A model generated the notes under the pieces. It did not search any database. It was given only the letters and a program-made list of their open reading frames with translations, and was not told the origin of the DNA. Shown here in pieces: positions 41,412 through 49,526 of a stretch of DNA of 64,000 nucleotides. The number at the start of each line of letters is the position of its first letter. The first letter of the stretch is position 1. The stretch spans positions 310,001-374,000 of the forward strand of contig NZ_CAOJCM010000004.1 of the NCBI RefSeq assembly GCF_948329825.1, in the 5' to 3' direction. The stretch is from Paenibacillus sp. JJ-100. Lineage in GTDB: Bacteria; Bacillota; Bacilli; Paenibacillales; Paenibacillaceae. The translations under genes and the position numbers were made by a program.

Positions 41412-42308
41412 TTACTGGCCCTCTGAGACAATCGTTTCCAAAGGAGCAATAGGTTTACCTTCCAGCAGGCTATGAATCGCATGAGCAACGCCGTGCTCAA
41501 CATTGGTAAGGGTTATCGTTTTAGCCAAGGCACGTATTTCAGGTTCGGCATTACCCATGGCGATGCCTAGTCCTGCCATTTTTAACATCGAAACATCATT
41601 GAAGTTATCTCCAATCGCTACAGTGTCTTTCATCGGGATATTTAGATGTTCTGCCAGTATGGTGAGTGCATTACCTTTGGATACATCAGGGTGCTGCATC
41701 TCGAAGTTATGCTCAAAGGATACAACCATGGCAACATCCGTTCTTGAAGAAAAGGTTTCGCGTCCCAGTTGGAGTTTTTCGGGATTCATTGAAAAGGCCA
41801 TAATATTATAGATACACCCTTCTGCTGGAATTTCATGATGGCTAGTCACACGATGATAGTCTTTTTTGTTGTAATGTTTCTTAATTGAATGAATCATGCG
41901 AGCTATATCTTCGTCAGGTTCTGAGCCAAGTACACGTTCCAACTCCGCGAGCATGGCCTCGTGACTGCTGATTTGTGCGTAGATGCCCATCTGGGTTGAA
42001 GCTTCATAGTAAATCTGTTCGTCTTCCAGCCATTGCATCACCGAAGCAGCAGTTTCACGCGACAATGGCTGATGGAATAACCGTTCCCCGTTCTCATCAT
42101 GAATGGTGGCACCGTTGGAGCCGATAATTGGGGTTTTAATTCCGCCTTGGCGACTGATTTCGACGACATCTGAGTATACACGTCCAGTCGCAATGGTTAC
42201 TTTCATTCCAGCCTTTTGTGCCTTATGGATCGCATCAGCGTTCTCCTGGCTGATCTGACTATCTCGATTCAACAGTGTACCATCTAAATCGGTAGCGAAT
42301 AACTTCAT
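41412..42308 (-). CDS. Cof-type HAD-superfamily phosphatase
   Basis: Cytoplasmic phosphatase of 298 residues. Motif I is DLDGTLL (nucleophile Asp8), motif II near IGSNGATI, and motif IV GDNFNDVSML. The cap domain of the Cof type lies between. AAGGAGCTG precedes the ATG. It follows a DeoR-type regulator by 3 bases, forming an operon; this combination usually deals with sugar phosphates. Substrate unknown. Confidence 0.9.
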   Translation of the reverse strand: MKLFATDLDGTLLNRDSQISQENADAIHKAQKAGMKVTIATGRVYSDVVEISRQGGIKTPIIGSNGATIHDENGERLFHQPLSRETAASVMQWLEDEQIYYEASTQMGIYAQISSHEAMLAELERVLGSEPDEDIARMIHSIKKHYNKKDYHRVTSHHEIPAEGCIYNIMAFSMNPEKLQLGRETFSSRTDVAMVVSFEHNFEMQHPDVSKGNALTILAEHLNIPMKDTVAIGDNFNDVSMLKMAGLGIAMGNAEPEIRALAKTITLTNVEHGVAHAIHSLLEGKPIAPLETIVSEGQ

Positions 42309-42311
42309 ATC

Positions 42312-43088
42312 TTACAGCTCCTTATCTTGTGTAGGTTCGGGTATCAAAATGTCAACTTGTTGTTCCTTTAGAAAATCAAGCCATTCCTGAGCCGGCCATT
42401 GATCTGTAATCAACATATCCACGAGTGACCAGTCTGCAAAACGATAAACGTATCGTTTGCCCATCTTGGAATGATCGGCAAGTACAATAACATTTTTGGC
42501 TGATTTCATCATTTGATGTTTGATCTTGCCTTCCTCTTCGGACGCACTGAACCCATCCATGGTGAGACCGCCAATGCCAATAAATGCTTTATCAACATAG
42601 TAGTGAGATAGCGTCTCGATAACAGGTGTTCCATAGACATAACGCTGCTCCTTATCCAGCTTGCCTCCGAGCAGTCGGATCTGGACAGCAGTATGATTGG
42701 ATAACAGATCAGCAGAATAGATTGAATTGGTGATGACGGTGCAGGATTTGCCGTTCAGATTCTCTGCGCAGGTCTGGACTGTGGTGGAGGAATCCAGAAT
42801 AATGGTTTCGCCTGAACGAACCAGAGCAGCCGCCAGTTTGCCAATAGCTCTTTTTTCCTCAGTAATATACTTCAGCCGGTCTTGGTAAGACTTGAATTCT
42901 TGCGGTGGAGGAGGCAGGATTGCGCCGCCGCGTGTGCGAATGATCGCTTCCTGTTCTTCCAGTTTAATTAGATCTCGGCGTGCAGTGTCGCGCGAGACGT
43001 CAAATAGAGATACAATCTCATCTGCCGAGATTCGATTATGTTTGCGCAGGTGCTCAATAATGAGTTGCATGCGTTCTTCTTGAAACAA
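42312..43088 (-). CDS. DeoR-family sugar-responsive regulator
   Basis: Protein of 258 residues. N-terminal helix-turn-helix (RISADEIVSLFDVSRDTARRDL) and C-terminal DeoR sensor domain (ILDSSTTVQTCAENL, FIGIGGL). The start is TTG at 43088 with AAGGAGG eight bases before. It is the first gene of the operon with the HAD phosphatase. Confidence 0.9.
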   Translation of the reverse strand: MFQEERMQLIIEHLRKHNRISADEIVSLFDVSRDTARRDLIKLEEQEAIIRTRGGAILPPPPQEFKSYQDRLKYITEEKRAIGKLAAALVRSGETIILDSSTTVQTCAENLNGKSCTVITNSIYSADLLSNHTAVQIRLLGGKLDKEQRYVYGTPVIETLSHYYVDKAFIGIGGLTMDGFSASEEEGKIKHQMMKSAKNVIVLADHSKMGKRYVYRFADWSLVDMLITDQWPAQEWLDFLKEQQVDILIPEPTQDKEL

Positions 43089-43135
43089 AAGTAAAGCCTC
43101 CTTCGTGTGGAGTGACCGTGCGTTGTACTGTAAAT

Positions 43136-43155
43136 AATTATAAGTGATTATAATT
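43136..43155. promoter_or_regulatory. Candidate operator of the DeoR-type gene
   Basis: Perfect dyad AATTATAA-GTGA-TTATAATT about 50 bases upstream of the DeoR-type start, overlapping TATAAT-like -10 sequences. The remaining bases to 43390 hold no gene. Confidence 0.4.
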
Positions 43156-43390
43156 ATATCTGCAATATTTTAAGTAAATAATAAGCGTTTGTAAGTATTT
43201 AATTTGTTTTTTACAGAAAAAGCGTAGGGAGGAGACAAAATTTTGATTTTTGAATTTCGGATTGAAAGTTGGATGTTTATTAAAAGGTAGAAGTAATCAG
43301 AGAAACTTCAGTTAAATGGCGTGTGATTATAGATTTATATGTATTGATTTTGAAATAAGAGAGAGCATTCATATTTTTTTAAAAAAAGTG

Positions 43391-43420
43391 TTGCGCTATT
43401 CAAATTCATTATGCTATACT
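43391..43420 (+). promoter_or_regulatory. Promoter of the tRNA-Glu-Lys-Leu unit
   Basis: TTGCGC, 18 bases, TATACT, with TG one base before the -10 (extended -10). It lies 35 bases before tRNA-Glu. Confidence 0.65.
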
Positions 43421-43454
43421 CATTCTTGTCGCCAAGAAAGACAACTTAGTATAA

Positions 43455-43526
43455 GGCCCGTTGGTCAAGGGGTTAAGACACCTCCCTTTCACGGAGGTAA
43501 CAGGGGTTCGAATCCCCTACGGGTCA
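43455..43526 (+). tRNA. tRNA-Glu (UUC)
   Basis: 72-base cloverleaf: acceptor GGCCCGT/ACGGGTC, anticodon loop CTTTCAC (anticodon TTC), T-loop GGTTCGAATCC; CCA not encoded. A gap of 120 bases before tRNA-Lys holds no tRNA. Confidence 0.96.
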
Positions 43527-43646
43527 TAGTATTACCTACTTCTTCACCGTATAGAGATTCACATTTTAGTGAGAATTTCTTCAAAAAGTCACTGCTCTGT
43601 AAAATCAATATGAAGCATGGCATAGCATCGGATGGAGTTACATTGA

Positions 43647-43722
43647 GAGCCATTAGCTCAGTTGGTAGAGCACCTGACTTTTAATCAGGGTGTCGAAGGT
43701 TCGAGTCCTTCATGGCTCACCA
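43647..43722 (+). tRNA. tRNA-Lys (UUU)
   Basis: 76-base cloverleaf with acceptor GAGCCAT/ATGGCTC, anticodon TTT in loop CTTTTAA, encoded CCA. Confidence 0.97.
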
Positions 43723-43736
43723 TTTATATTTTATGT

Positions 43737-43819
43737 GCGGTCGTGGTGGAATGGCAGACACGCTATCTTGAGGGGGTAGTGGGTGTATACCCGTGGAGGT
43801 TCGAGTCCTCTCGACCGCA
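43737..43819 (+). tRNA. tRNA-Leu (GAG), copy 1
   Basis: 83-base type II tRNA: acceptor GCGGTCG/CGACCGC, anticodon stem CTATC/GGTAG, loop TTGAGGG (anticodon GAG), variable arm, T-loop GGTTCGAGTCC. CCA not encoded. An identical copy lies at 46827-46909. Confidence 0.95.
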
Positions 43820-43839
43820 TTACAGCAATAATGGTGTTG

Positions 43840-43881
43840 AAGAAGACTTTTGTGATTAATCACGAAAGTCTTCTTTGTTTT
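43840..43881 (+). terminator. Terminator of the tRNA-Glu-Lys-Leu unit
   Basis: 15-bp stem AAGAAGACTTTTGTG with its complement (one wobble), loop ATTAAT, then TGTTTTTT. Confidence 0.85.
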
Positions 43882-44019
43882 TTGCGAAGTGATTTTCAGT
43901 GTGAGTGGCCATGGTTTGCGGATGATATGGATGATCAAGCTTAAGACCAACCTTTCATAATTGCTGGTATTTGTTGAGTATGATTGAACGAATAAAAGGC
44001 TGAGGATTCAGGAAAATTG

Positions 44020-44028
44020 TGCTATAAT
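44020..44028 (+). promoter_or_regulatory. Extended -10 element before the Xre gene
   Basis: TGCTATAAT: consensus -10 with the TGn extension, about 50 bases before the Xre start. No good -35 is present. Confidence 0.45.
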
Positions 44029-44079
44029 TCTATCATATGGCTTGTGAGTTCATTATTACGGTTGGAAGGCGGTTCTTGC

Positions 44080-44505
44080 ATGCAGTCGATCTATGAGCGA
44101 ATTGAACACCTGATTGCTGAAAGAGGGATGACGAAGAAAGCCTTCTGTCAACAGCTGAAAATAAGTACAGGTAACTTGGGTGACTGGAAGCGGGGGAAGT
44201 CCATTCCGAGTACAAATAAACTGATTGAAATTGCTTCATTTTTTGATGTGAGTCTGGACTGGCTTATGATTGGACGCTTATCTAAGGAAGCTATTGTGCG
44301 GGAAAAGCGGGAAGATTATTTTTTTAACGTTTTGCGGCAATTGGATTGCCAAGAGAGCGAATTATCGACTGTGGAGCAGTCATTTATCAGTGAATATATC
44401 GAGTTCACGCGTTATCGCAAAATGAAAGAGGGTAAAGACAATAGTAGCTATCACTACCAACCTGAAACGAACGACGACGATAAGTCAGAACAGGACGGTA
44501 AGTGA
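44080..44505 (+). CDS. Xre-family HTH regulator
   Basis: Protein of 141 residues: N-terminal helix-turn-helix (MTKKAFCQQLKISTGNLGDWKRGK... SLDWLMIG) of the Cro/CI type and a charged C-terminal tail. The ATG at 44080 follows GAAGGCGG. It resembles solitary phage or mobile-element regulators and lies in the 3-kb stretch between two identical tRNA-Leu genes. Confidence 0.82.
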   Translation: MQSIYERIEHLIAERGMTKKAFCQQLKISTGNLGDWKRGKSIPSTNKLIEIASFFDVSLDWLMIGRLSKEAIVREKREDYFFNVLRQLDCQESELSTVEQSFISEYIEFTRYRKMKEGKDNSSYHYQPETNDDDKSEQDGK

Positions 44506-44521
44506 ATGCTTCTGGATGATG

Positions 44522-44573
44522 AAAAACCTCCATCTGTACCGAATTTCTTCGGAGACAGCAGGGAGGTTTTTTT
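44522..44573. terminator. Bidirectional terminator
   Basis: AAAAACCTCC ... GGAGGTTTTTTT with inner CTGT/ACAG and CCGAA/TTCGG pairs, between convergent Xre and PAS genes. Confidence 0.8.
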
Positions 44574-44582
44574 GTGTTGAGG

Positions 44583-45209
44583 TTAGTGGGGGTGATCAAG
44601 GATGGTGGAGTATTTCGGGTACAATCGGCGAATGCATTCCGGGCAAATATCATGTGTGAACTCGGCAGAAGTATGTTTTTCCAGATAACGCTCTACGGAG
44701 TTCCACTCGTCCGATTCATCTTTAATATGTTTGCAAACAGCACAAATCGGTAGCAGTCCGTATAAAGTGCGCGCTTCATTCAAAGCTTGTCGCAATTCTA
44801 GCTCTGTCTTTTTTTGCTCCGTGATATCGGTGTGAGCGACTAATGCAAGGTGTTTATCCGCGAGGGAATTGTCTTGCAATGGGGTGAGTTCTACGCGAAA
44901 CCATTTCTCTTCGTTGTGTTCTGTGGTGACAGGGATGTCGTATGTATGGGCCTCGCTAAAAGGGACTACATTGTGCCTCAAAAAGTGTGCGATTTGGGAT
45001 GGGTAACCGTTTTTCTGTTGTGCTGACCAGGCTTCCATCAGATGTAGGTAATGATTATGGCGACAGGCTGCATAAGATAAAAGTTTATGAAGTCCATGCT
45101 GCCAAGCTCGATTGCAACTCCGGATAATCCAATGTTGATCGATAATAATGAGTTGATGTTTGGTGGACTGAAATGAAAGGCTCTCAAGGTCTGATGTGAA
45201 ATGTCTCAT
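44583..45209 (-). CDS. PAS-domain protein with C-terminal four-Cys module
   Basis: Soluble protein of 208 residues. Residues 15-135 form a PAS domain with PAC (IIIDQHWIIRSCNRAW, then LVAHTDITEQKK). A short coiled coil leads to a C-terminal module LPICAVCKHIKDE...HDICPECIRRLYP with paired cysteines, a pattern found at the end of many PAS signalling proteins (LPICxxCKxIRD). No kinase or output domain. AAAGGAGG precedes the ATG. It is 29 bases downstream of a small HTH gene on the same strand, so the two are probably one operon. Confidence 0.75.
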   Translation of the reverse strand: MRHFTSDLESLSFQSTKHQLIIIDQHWIIRSCNRAWQHGLHKLLSYAACRHNHYLHLMEAWSAQQKNGYPSQIAHFLRHNVVPFSEAHTYDIPVTTEHNEEKWFRVELTPLQDNSLADKHLALVAHTDITEQKKTELELRQALNEARTLYGLLPICAVCKHIKDESDEWNSVERYLEKHTSAEFTHDICPECIRRLYPKYSTILDHPH

Positions 45210-45238
45210 GCAAGAGGTCCTCCTTTGATGGAAAAGTC

Positions 45239-45442
45239 TTATCGCAGCTCTTCTGGTATGTCTAAAATATCCGCCACTTGTTGTCTGAATCTCGTTGCTT
45301 TACGTGTGCCGTGAATAAGATTAGAGAGCCGGTAAGGGGGAATGCCGTGTTGTTCGCAAAAGGTTTTCTGATCGACTTGAAGTTCGGTTAGCCGTCGTTT
45401 TATGGCCCAGCCGAACGGAGTGACTGGTTTTTTCTTGTTCAA
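45239..45442 (-). CDS. Small Xre-like HTH protein (phage type)
   Basis: 67-residue protein, wholly a helix-turn-helix of the type TPFGWAIKRRLTELQVDQKTF, similar to small regulators on Bacillus phages. The start is TTG with AGGGGTGA upstream. Likely first gene of the unit with the PAS protein. Confidence 0.75.
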   Translation of the reverse strand: MNKKKPVTPFGWAIKRRLTELQVDQKTFCEQHGIPPYRLSNLIHGTRKATRFRQQVADILDIPEELR

Positions 45443-45641
45443 AAGGGCTCACCCCTGAATGAATTTTTGGATTTGCAGCACGTTATTCTTGGTGTAAGAT
45501 GGATGTAGATGCGAATTGTAATTTCCATTATATACGTAAAACAGTCATCTAACAATTAAAAAATACGGAAAAAAGTGTATTTTATGAATTATTATGACGT
45601 AATTACGTATTTTGTTGTGGAGATTAATGAGAAAAATATAA

Positions 45642-45670
45642 AAACACGCCAGCGAGGGGGCGGCGTGTTT
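45642..45670 (-). terminator. Terminator of the ureF-like gene
   Basis: AAACACGCC/GGCGTGTTT stem; on the minus strand followed by TTTATATTTTTC, about 45 bases past the stop codon. Confidence 0.75.
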
Positions 45671-45712
45671 AAGAAACTGTTCAATACAGGCGTGGAAGAG
45701 ATACGAGGTTTT

Positions 45713-46417
45713 TTAAGCTCTGTAAGCATGGAGCCCTGCTCCAAGCATATGAAAGCTGGGGAATAATGACTTCATTGAGATGGATGAAGGATACATGTGT
45801 GTATCTGTAGAAGTGGTGTTAATTGTAATCCATTCATTTTCAAGGTCTGCGGCAAGACGAGCGAGAAGCTCTTGGGTGAGATTTTCGCTAAGAGGTATGA
45901 CTTTGCAGGCTTCGGATACGCAGGCATTCATGGCTGAATGCAAGTAACCAAGGATCGTATCTTCAACGGGGATGTCGAGATGGTGATTGATCCATGCGTG
46001 AACTGTGGGGAGACAGCCCACGGAATGATACTTCTCGAAGATTTGCTCAAGCGGGCTGAAGTCGATCCAGGGGTGCAGAGCGCGAGATAGTTTGATTAAT
46101 CGTTTGCCTGTGGTCTTGGCTTGTTCTCTTAGTTCAGAGGGGGTTCGCTGTACGTGGACAAGTTTGTCGACGAGTGCGATTCGCCATGTATCCTGGTGAT
46201 CTATTGCATTATAGATGCCTTTAATTGCCATGCCTTCGAGACGAACAAGGGTGGGGTGTAACTGACAACGCATGAATGATTCGAGATCTTCGCCTGTTCG
46301 AATCGTACCTTCATTCATGTGGGTGTGAATACCGAAATAGTGGGTGAAGCCTCCTAATTGAATAGAGGGATCAAGCAGTTTCACATAATCAAGCAACTTA
46401 TTCCCGCGATTCATCAT
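45713..46417 (-). CDS. Orphan UreF-like urease accessory protein
   Basis: Protein of 234 residues matching UreF over most of its length: LLDPSIQLGGFTHYFGIHTHMNEGTI (UreF has LLD..LP.GGFSHSFGLET), LVRLEGMAIKGIY, RTPSELREQAKTTGKRL and the CKVIPL helix. UreF works with UreD and UreG in nickel insertion into urease. No ureABC, ureD, ureE or ureG lies in the window. The last 30 residues do not fit the usual UreF end. Start at 46417 with AGGAGG six bases before. Confidence 0.72.
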   Translation of the reverse strand: MMNRGNKLLDYVKLLDPSIQLGGFTHYFGIHTHMNEGTIRTGEDLESFMRCQLHPTLVRLEGMAIKGIYNAIDHQDTWRIALVDKLVHVQRTPSELREQAKTTGKRLIKLSRALHPWIDFSPLEQIFEKYHSVGCLPTVHAWINHHLDIPVEDTILGYLHSAMNACVSEACKVIPLSENLTQELLARLAADLENEWITINTTSTDTHMYPSSISMKSLFPSFHMLGAGLHAYRA

Positions 46418-46769
46418 TTTCAACCTCCTAATACATTTGTGTTACATTTAATTACGTGAAGATGACCGTTTCATAGTAAATAAAGACCGTTTGAGAGTTT
46501 TATGGTATATATATTCACATATTTATCCTTAAATTGTCAAGTATCTATATGTGAATATGAGAAAAAATTATAGAAATAAAGATTTATGTTATATAAAATT
46601 ACATACAAATTTCAGTTCATGTTATATATGTCCCAAACATCCTCATTTGTCGAATCAGGTTAATGATATGTGCTTTATCATTTTTTATGTTCGTTCTTGG
46701 AATTTCTATATAAACTTTAGATCAAATTATGTTGAGTTATATTTTTCGACTTGCTTCTTAATTAAATGC
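46418..46769. other. AT-rich intergenic region without genes
   Basis: No gene with a ribosome site on either strand. The stretch is markedly more AT-rich than its surroundings, which fits the edge of acquired DNA next to a tRNA gene. Confidence 0.5.
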
Positions 46770-46798
46770 TTTACTTTTAGAATTAATTCTGGTATCAT
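46770..46798 (+). promoter_or_regulatory. Promoter of tRNA-Leu copy 2
   Basis: TTTACT, 17 bases, TATCAT with TG one base before the -10; 28 bases before the tRNA. It shows copy 2 is an independent transcription unit. Confidence 0.6.
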
Positions 46799-46826
46799 AA
46801 TTTCTGTTGCCGATAATTTACGACAT

Positions 46827-46909
46827 GCGGTCGTGGTGGAATGGCAGACACGCTATCTTGAGGGGGTAGTGGGTGTATACCCGTGGAGGTTCGAGTCCTC
46901 TCGACCGCA
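46827..46909 (+). tRNA. tRNA-Leu (GAG), copy 2
   Basis: All 83 bases identical to copy 1 at 43737-43819, while the flanks differ. CCA not encoded. Confidence 0.95.
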
Positions 46910-46927
46910 TCATATGAAGAAATACTG

Positions 46928-46960
46928 AAGAAGCTCTCCTTAATGGAGAGCTTCTTTTTT
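46928..46960 (+). terminator. Terminator of tRNA-Leu copy 2
   Basis: Perfect 12-bp stem AAGAAGCTCTCC with its complement, loop TTAAT, then TTTT. Confidence 0.85.
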
Positions 46961-47024
46961 GCTTGTTTCCGTAGTTGTAAGGCATATCGCAGACAGTGTA
47001 AGGTTATTCATAAGAACATACACC

Positions 47025-47074
47025 AAAAAGCCATTCTAAAGCTTGAGCAGAGTCTCAGCTTAGAATGGCTTTTT
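47025..47074 (-). terminator. Terminator of the glutathione peroxidase gene
   Basis: AAAAAGCCATTCTAA with inner GC-rich pairs and its complement; A and T tails allow both directions. It is about 27 bases past the stop codon. Confidence 0.8.
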
Positions 47075-47100
47075 GGATTATTCTTCTGTATGAAATGGAA

Positions 47101-47577
47101 CTATTTAAGCAGTTTCTGAATGTCTTCTTCAATTTTATCCGGTGTAGTCTGCGGGGCATATCGCTTCACAACTTTCCCATCCTGATCGACAAGGAATTTA
47201 GTGAAATTCCATTTAATTGCTTTGGATCCAAGAAGGCCTGGCGCTTCTTTCGTAATATGTTGGAAGAGGGGATGAGCGCTTGAACCGTTAACGTCAATCT
47301 TTTCAAACATAGGGAAACTTACGCCATAGTTCATTTGACAGAACTCCGCAATATCATCAGAAGATCCTTTTTCCTGTGCGAATTGGTTGCTGGGAAATCC
47401 GAGTACTTCGAACGGAGCATCTTGGAATTTATCCTGCAGCTCCTGTAAACCTTTGAATTGAGGTGTGAGACCACATTGACTTGCGGTGTTTACAATTAAC
47501 AATACTTTGCCACGATATTGGGACATCTCAATCTCTTGCCCGCGGAGGGTGTTTACCTTGAAATCATAGACTGACAT
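47101..47577 (-). CDS. Glutathione peroxidase family thiol peroxidase
   Basis: Cytoplasmic peroxide-reducing enzyme of 158 residues. Active-site Cys in NTASQCGLTPQ (Cys, not selenocysteine), with the Gln of GFPSNQF and the Trp-Asn pair of IKWNFTKF completing the catalytic tetrad. Such bacterial enzymes normally use thioredoxin. Start at 47577, GGAGGCG upstream; the frame begins six codons earlier without a site. Confidence 0.93.
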   Translation of the reverse strand: MSVYDFKVNTLRGQEIEMSQYRGKVLLIVNTASQCGLTPQFKGLQELQDKFQDAPFEVLGFPSNQFAQEKGSSDDIAEFCQMNYGVSFPMFEKIDVNGSSAHPLFQHITKEAPGLLGSKAIKWNFTKFLVDQDGKVVKRYAPQTTPDKIEEDIQKLLK

Positions 47578-47892
47578 AGGGATCGCCTCCATCATCTTAT
47601 GTTTGATGGTTATAGTATATTTTAAACAATTGAATAATGCAAAATTTATTTCAGTCTGACTTTACTCCCAGTAATCATATGGTTTCACCATTTTTGAAAG
47701 AGGGATATTCGAATTCATTTTTGTACGGATAAGAATTAGATAGCTTGAAAGAGTAGGATAGCGTATAAACGGTATGTAAGCGTTATTATGTGAGTTTATC
47801 TCTCGAAACCTGCCGATTCAGTGATCTGTCTACACTTTACATGATCATGCCGGCGGTGTATGATTCATATCGTGATTTGATTTATAATGAAG

Positions 47893-47921
47893 TTGTATTA
47901 AAAAATGAAACAAACGATAAT
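47893..47921 (+). promoter_or_regulatory. Promoter of the riboswitch-controlled transcript
   Basis: TTGTAT, 17 bases, GATAAT, placing the transcript start about 30 bases before the aptamer. Confidence 0.65.
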
Positions 47922-47957
47922 ATCGATCGATTTTATGCTCAAGATAAACGAACGATG

Positions 47958-48216
47958 TTTTAATCGCTGAGTTTCCATTCGTAGTGAGTGGAAAACGGGG
48001 GAACCAACGGGATGGGCTGTGTTACAACAGCAGACATCCATGGGGTGAATTTTCCGGTTGCAACCGGAAATAGGGCGACTCTCGCGCCCGAATCCGTCAG
48101 CTAACCTCGTAAGCGTTAAAGGGAGAGGCAACAAACCGCACGCTGATTCATGGCGATTTCGTCATGGGTTATTTAAGAAGCGTTTCGGAGGCCTTGGTCC
48201 CCACGCTTCTTTTTTG
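47958..48216 (+). promoter_or_regulatory. Cyclic di-AMP (ydaO/yuaA) riboswitch with terminator
   Basis: Conserved ydaO landmarks in order: closing stem TTTAATCGCT (47958-47967) with AGCGTTAAA (48112-48120), AAAACGGGGGAACCAACGGG, GGGGTGAAT, GGGCGACTCTCGCGCCCGAA and TCCGTCAGCTAACCTCG. The expression platform is a terminator, AAGAAGCGT (48175-48183) pairing with ACGCTTCTT (48203-48211) and then T. In this class c-di-AMP favours termination, so the gene should be on when c-di-AMP is low. Confidence 0.93.
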
Positions 48217-48247
48217 TTGTCTTTTCACGCCAAGGGAGGAACGAAGA

Positions 48248-48676
48248 ATGGATAAAGAGATGATTCTAGTCACGGCTCCGAATGAAGCTGGACGTAAATT
48301 TGTAAAATTACTGATGTACAAAAAAATGCCGTTTGCGGTTTTGACGAACAGTGCTGATGAAGAGCGCAAACTTCGCCGAATTGGCGTAGAACACATTATC
48401 CGCATGAATACAGCGGCCGCTGAAAAATGGTTTTTGCCGCAAGCTAGTGTAGGTAATGTGTTCATTTTCGAAAACAGTTTAAACTTGACTTGCCGCTATC
48501 TTCAGATTTGTCGCTCGTGGACATCCAAATCTTTGTGTGTAATTACGGAGCAAAGCCATCCCAAAGGAATTTATCGTGGCATGGGTGCGGACAAAATTGT
48601 ATACTCGCTCAACGGAGAAGTCGGCTTTCTTCTCAATAGTTGCAATAAGCCTGAGGCTGAAGCGAGCAGCATGTGA
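48248..48676 (+). CDS. Small Rossmann-like (RCK/TrkA-N-like) protein under c-di-AMP riboswitch control
   Basis: Cytoplasmic protein of 142 residues with a beta-alpha-beta look: MILVTAPNEAGRKFVKLL, AVLTNSADEERKLRRIGVEHII, VFIFENSLNLTCRYLQI and MGADKIVYSLNGEVGF. This order resembles the N-terminal RCK domain of KtrA/TrkA K+ channel regulators, but the glycine-rich loop is not canonical and the RCK_C half is absent. GGGAGGAACG precedes the ATG at 48248. The riboswitch fits a K+ or osmotic role. Family assignment is tentative. Confidence 0.65.
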   Translation: MDKEMILVTAPNEAGRKFVKLLMYKKMPFAVLTNSADEERKLRRIGVEHIIRMNTAAAEKWFLPQASVGNVFIFENSLNLTCRYLQICRSWTSKSLCVITEQSHPKGIYRGMGADKIVYSLNGEVGFLLNSCNKPEAEASSM

Positions 48677-48819
48677 TTGATCCCTTGTAAGGCGCCTGCT
48701 ATAATCGCAGGTATAGACTAACGGAATATTGAGGAGACTCATGCTTGTCGTGGGTCTTCTTTTTTATGGATACAGCAAGAAAGCTGTGGAGAACCTGCGG
48801 CTTACAAGGAGGAATAGGC

Positions 48820-49509
48820 GTGCTGGATATTGCAGGATTGAAGTGGTTGTTTTTTGATGTAGGGGACACGCTGGTAGACGAATGGGAACCGGTAGACGAT
48901 ATTATCGGGCAATTCGTTCGTGAGGCTAATGCTTATGGCTATCCAGTAAAGATTGAGGCGGTGCGAGAGCTGTTCGCAATGTGTTACCGAAAATTTGAAC
49001 AATGGCCGATGAAAGTTGCCATACGTACATATATTCATGATGAAGATCACCGCAATCAGATTCAGGACAAGTTGAAGTTTTGTAAAGAGCTGGAGAAGCC
49101 TTTTCCTCATGCAGCTGAAGTTCTAAAGCAACTTTCACAACACTACCGCATTGGTATCATCGCTAATCAGAGTCCTGGGACTGAAGTGAGGCTGGAAAGC
49201 TATGGGCTTCGGAAATATGTGGATGTTCTGGCCTGTTCGGCAGAAGAAGGATTATCCAAGCCTGATCCGGAGCTGTATGTGGTTGCTCTGAAACAGGCAG
49301 GATGTGAACCCGGCGAAGCGGTGATGATCGGAGATCGAATCGATAATGATATCATACCTGCGCGCAGTTTGGGCATGAGAACCATCCGTATTTTGCAGGG
49401 ATATGGAAGGTTCCAGCCGGATCTGTCGGATAAAGAACGTGCAGACTGGACAGTGGAGTCGCTGGATGAACTGCTGCCACTGCTTATACCAGATGGAGCT
49501 ACCAGCTGA
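48820..49509 (+). CDS. HAD-superfamily hydrolase
   Basis: Phosphatase-like enzyme of 229 residues. Motif I DVGDTLVD (Asp nucleophile near residue 14), motif II IIANQS, Lys in GLSKPDPELY, and acidic motif GDRIDNDI. Alpha-helical cap between motifs I and II. The GTG at 48820 is chosen because AAGGAGG lies seven bases before; the frame extends to 48745 without a site. Substrate unknown. Confidence 0.88.
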   Translation: MLDIAGLKWLFFDVGDTLVDEWEPVDDIIGQFVREANAYGYPVKIEAVRELFAMCYRKFEQWPMKVAIRTYIHDEDHRNQIQDKLKFCKELEKPFPHAAEVLKQLSQHYRIGIIANQSPGTEVRLESYGLRKYVDVLACSAEEGLSKPDPELYVVALKQAGCEPGEAVMIGDRIDNDIIPARSLGMRTIRILQGYGRFQPDLSDKERADWTVESLDELLPLLIPDGATS

Positions 49510-49526
49510 CTCCTTTTATATTTAGG

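Noticed and set aside
43316-43859. Open frames over tRNA-Glu, tRNA-Lys and tRNA-Leu
   Set aside because: They read through the tRNA genes and have no ribosome binding sites.
45575-45766. 63-codon plus-strand frame
   Set aside because: It contains the ureF terminator hairpin in antisense and matches no family.
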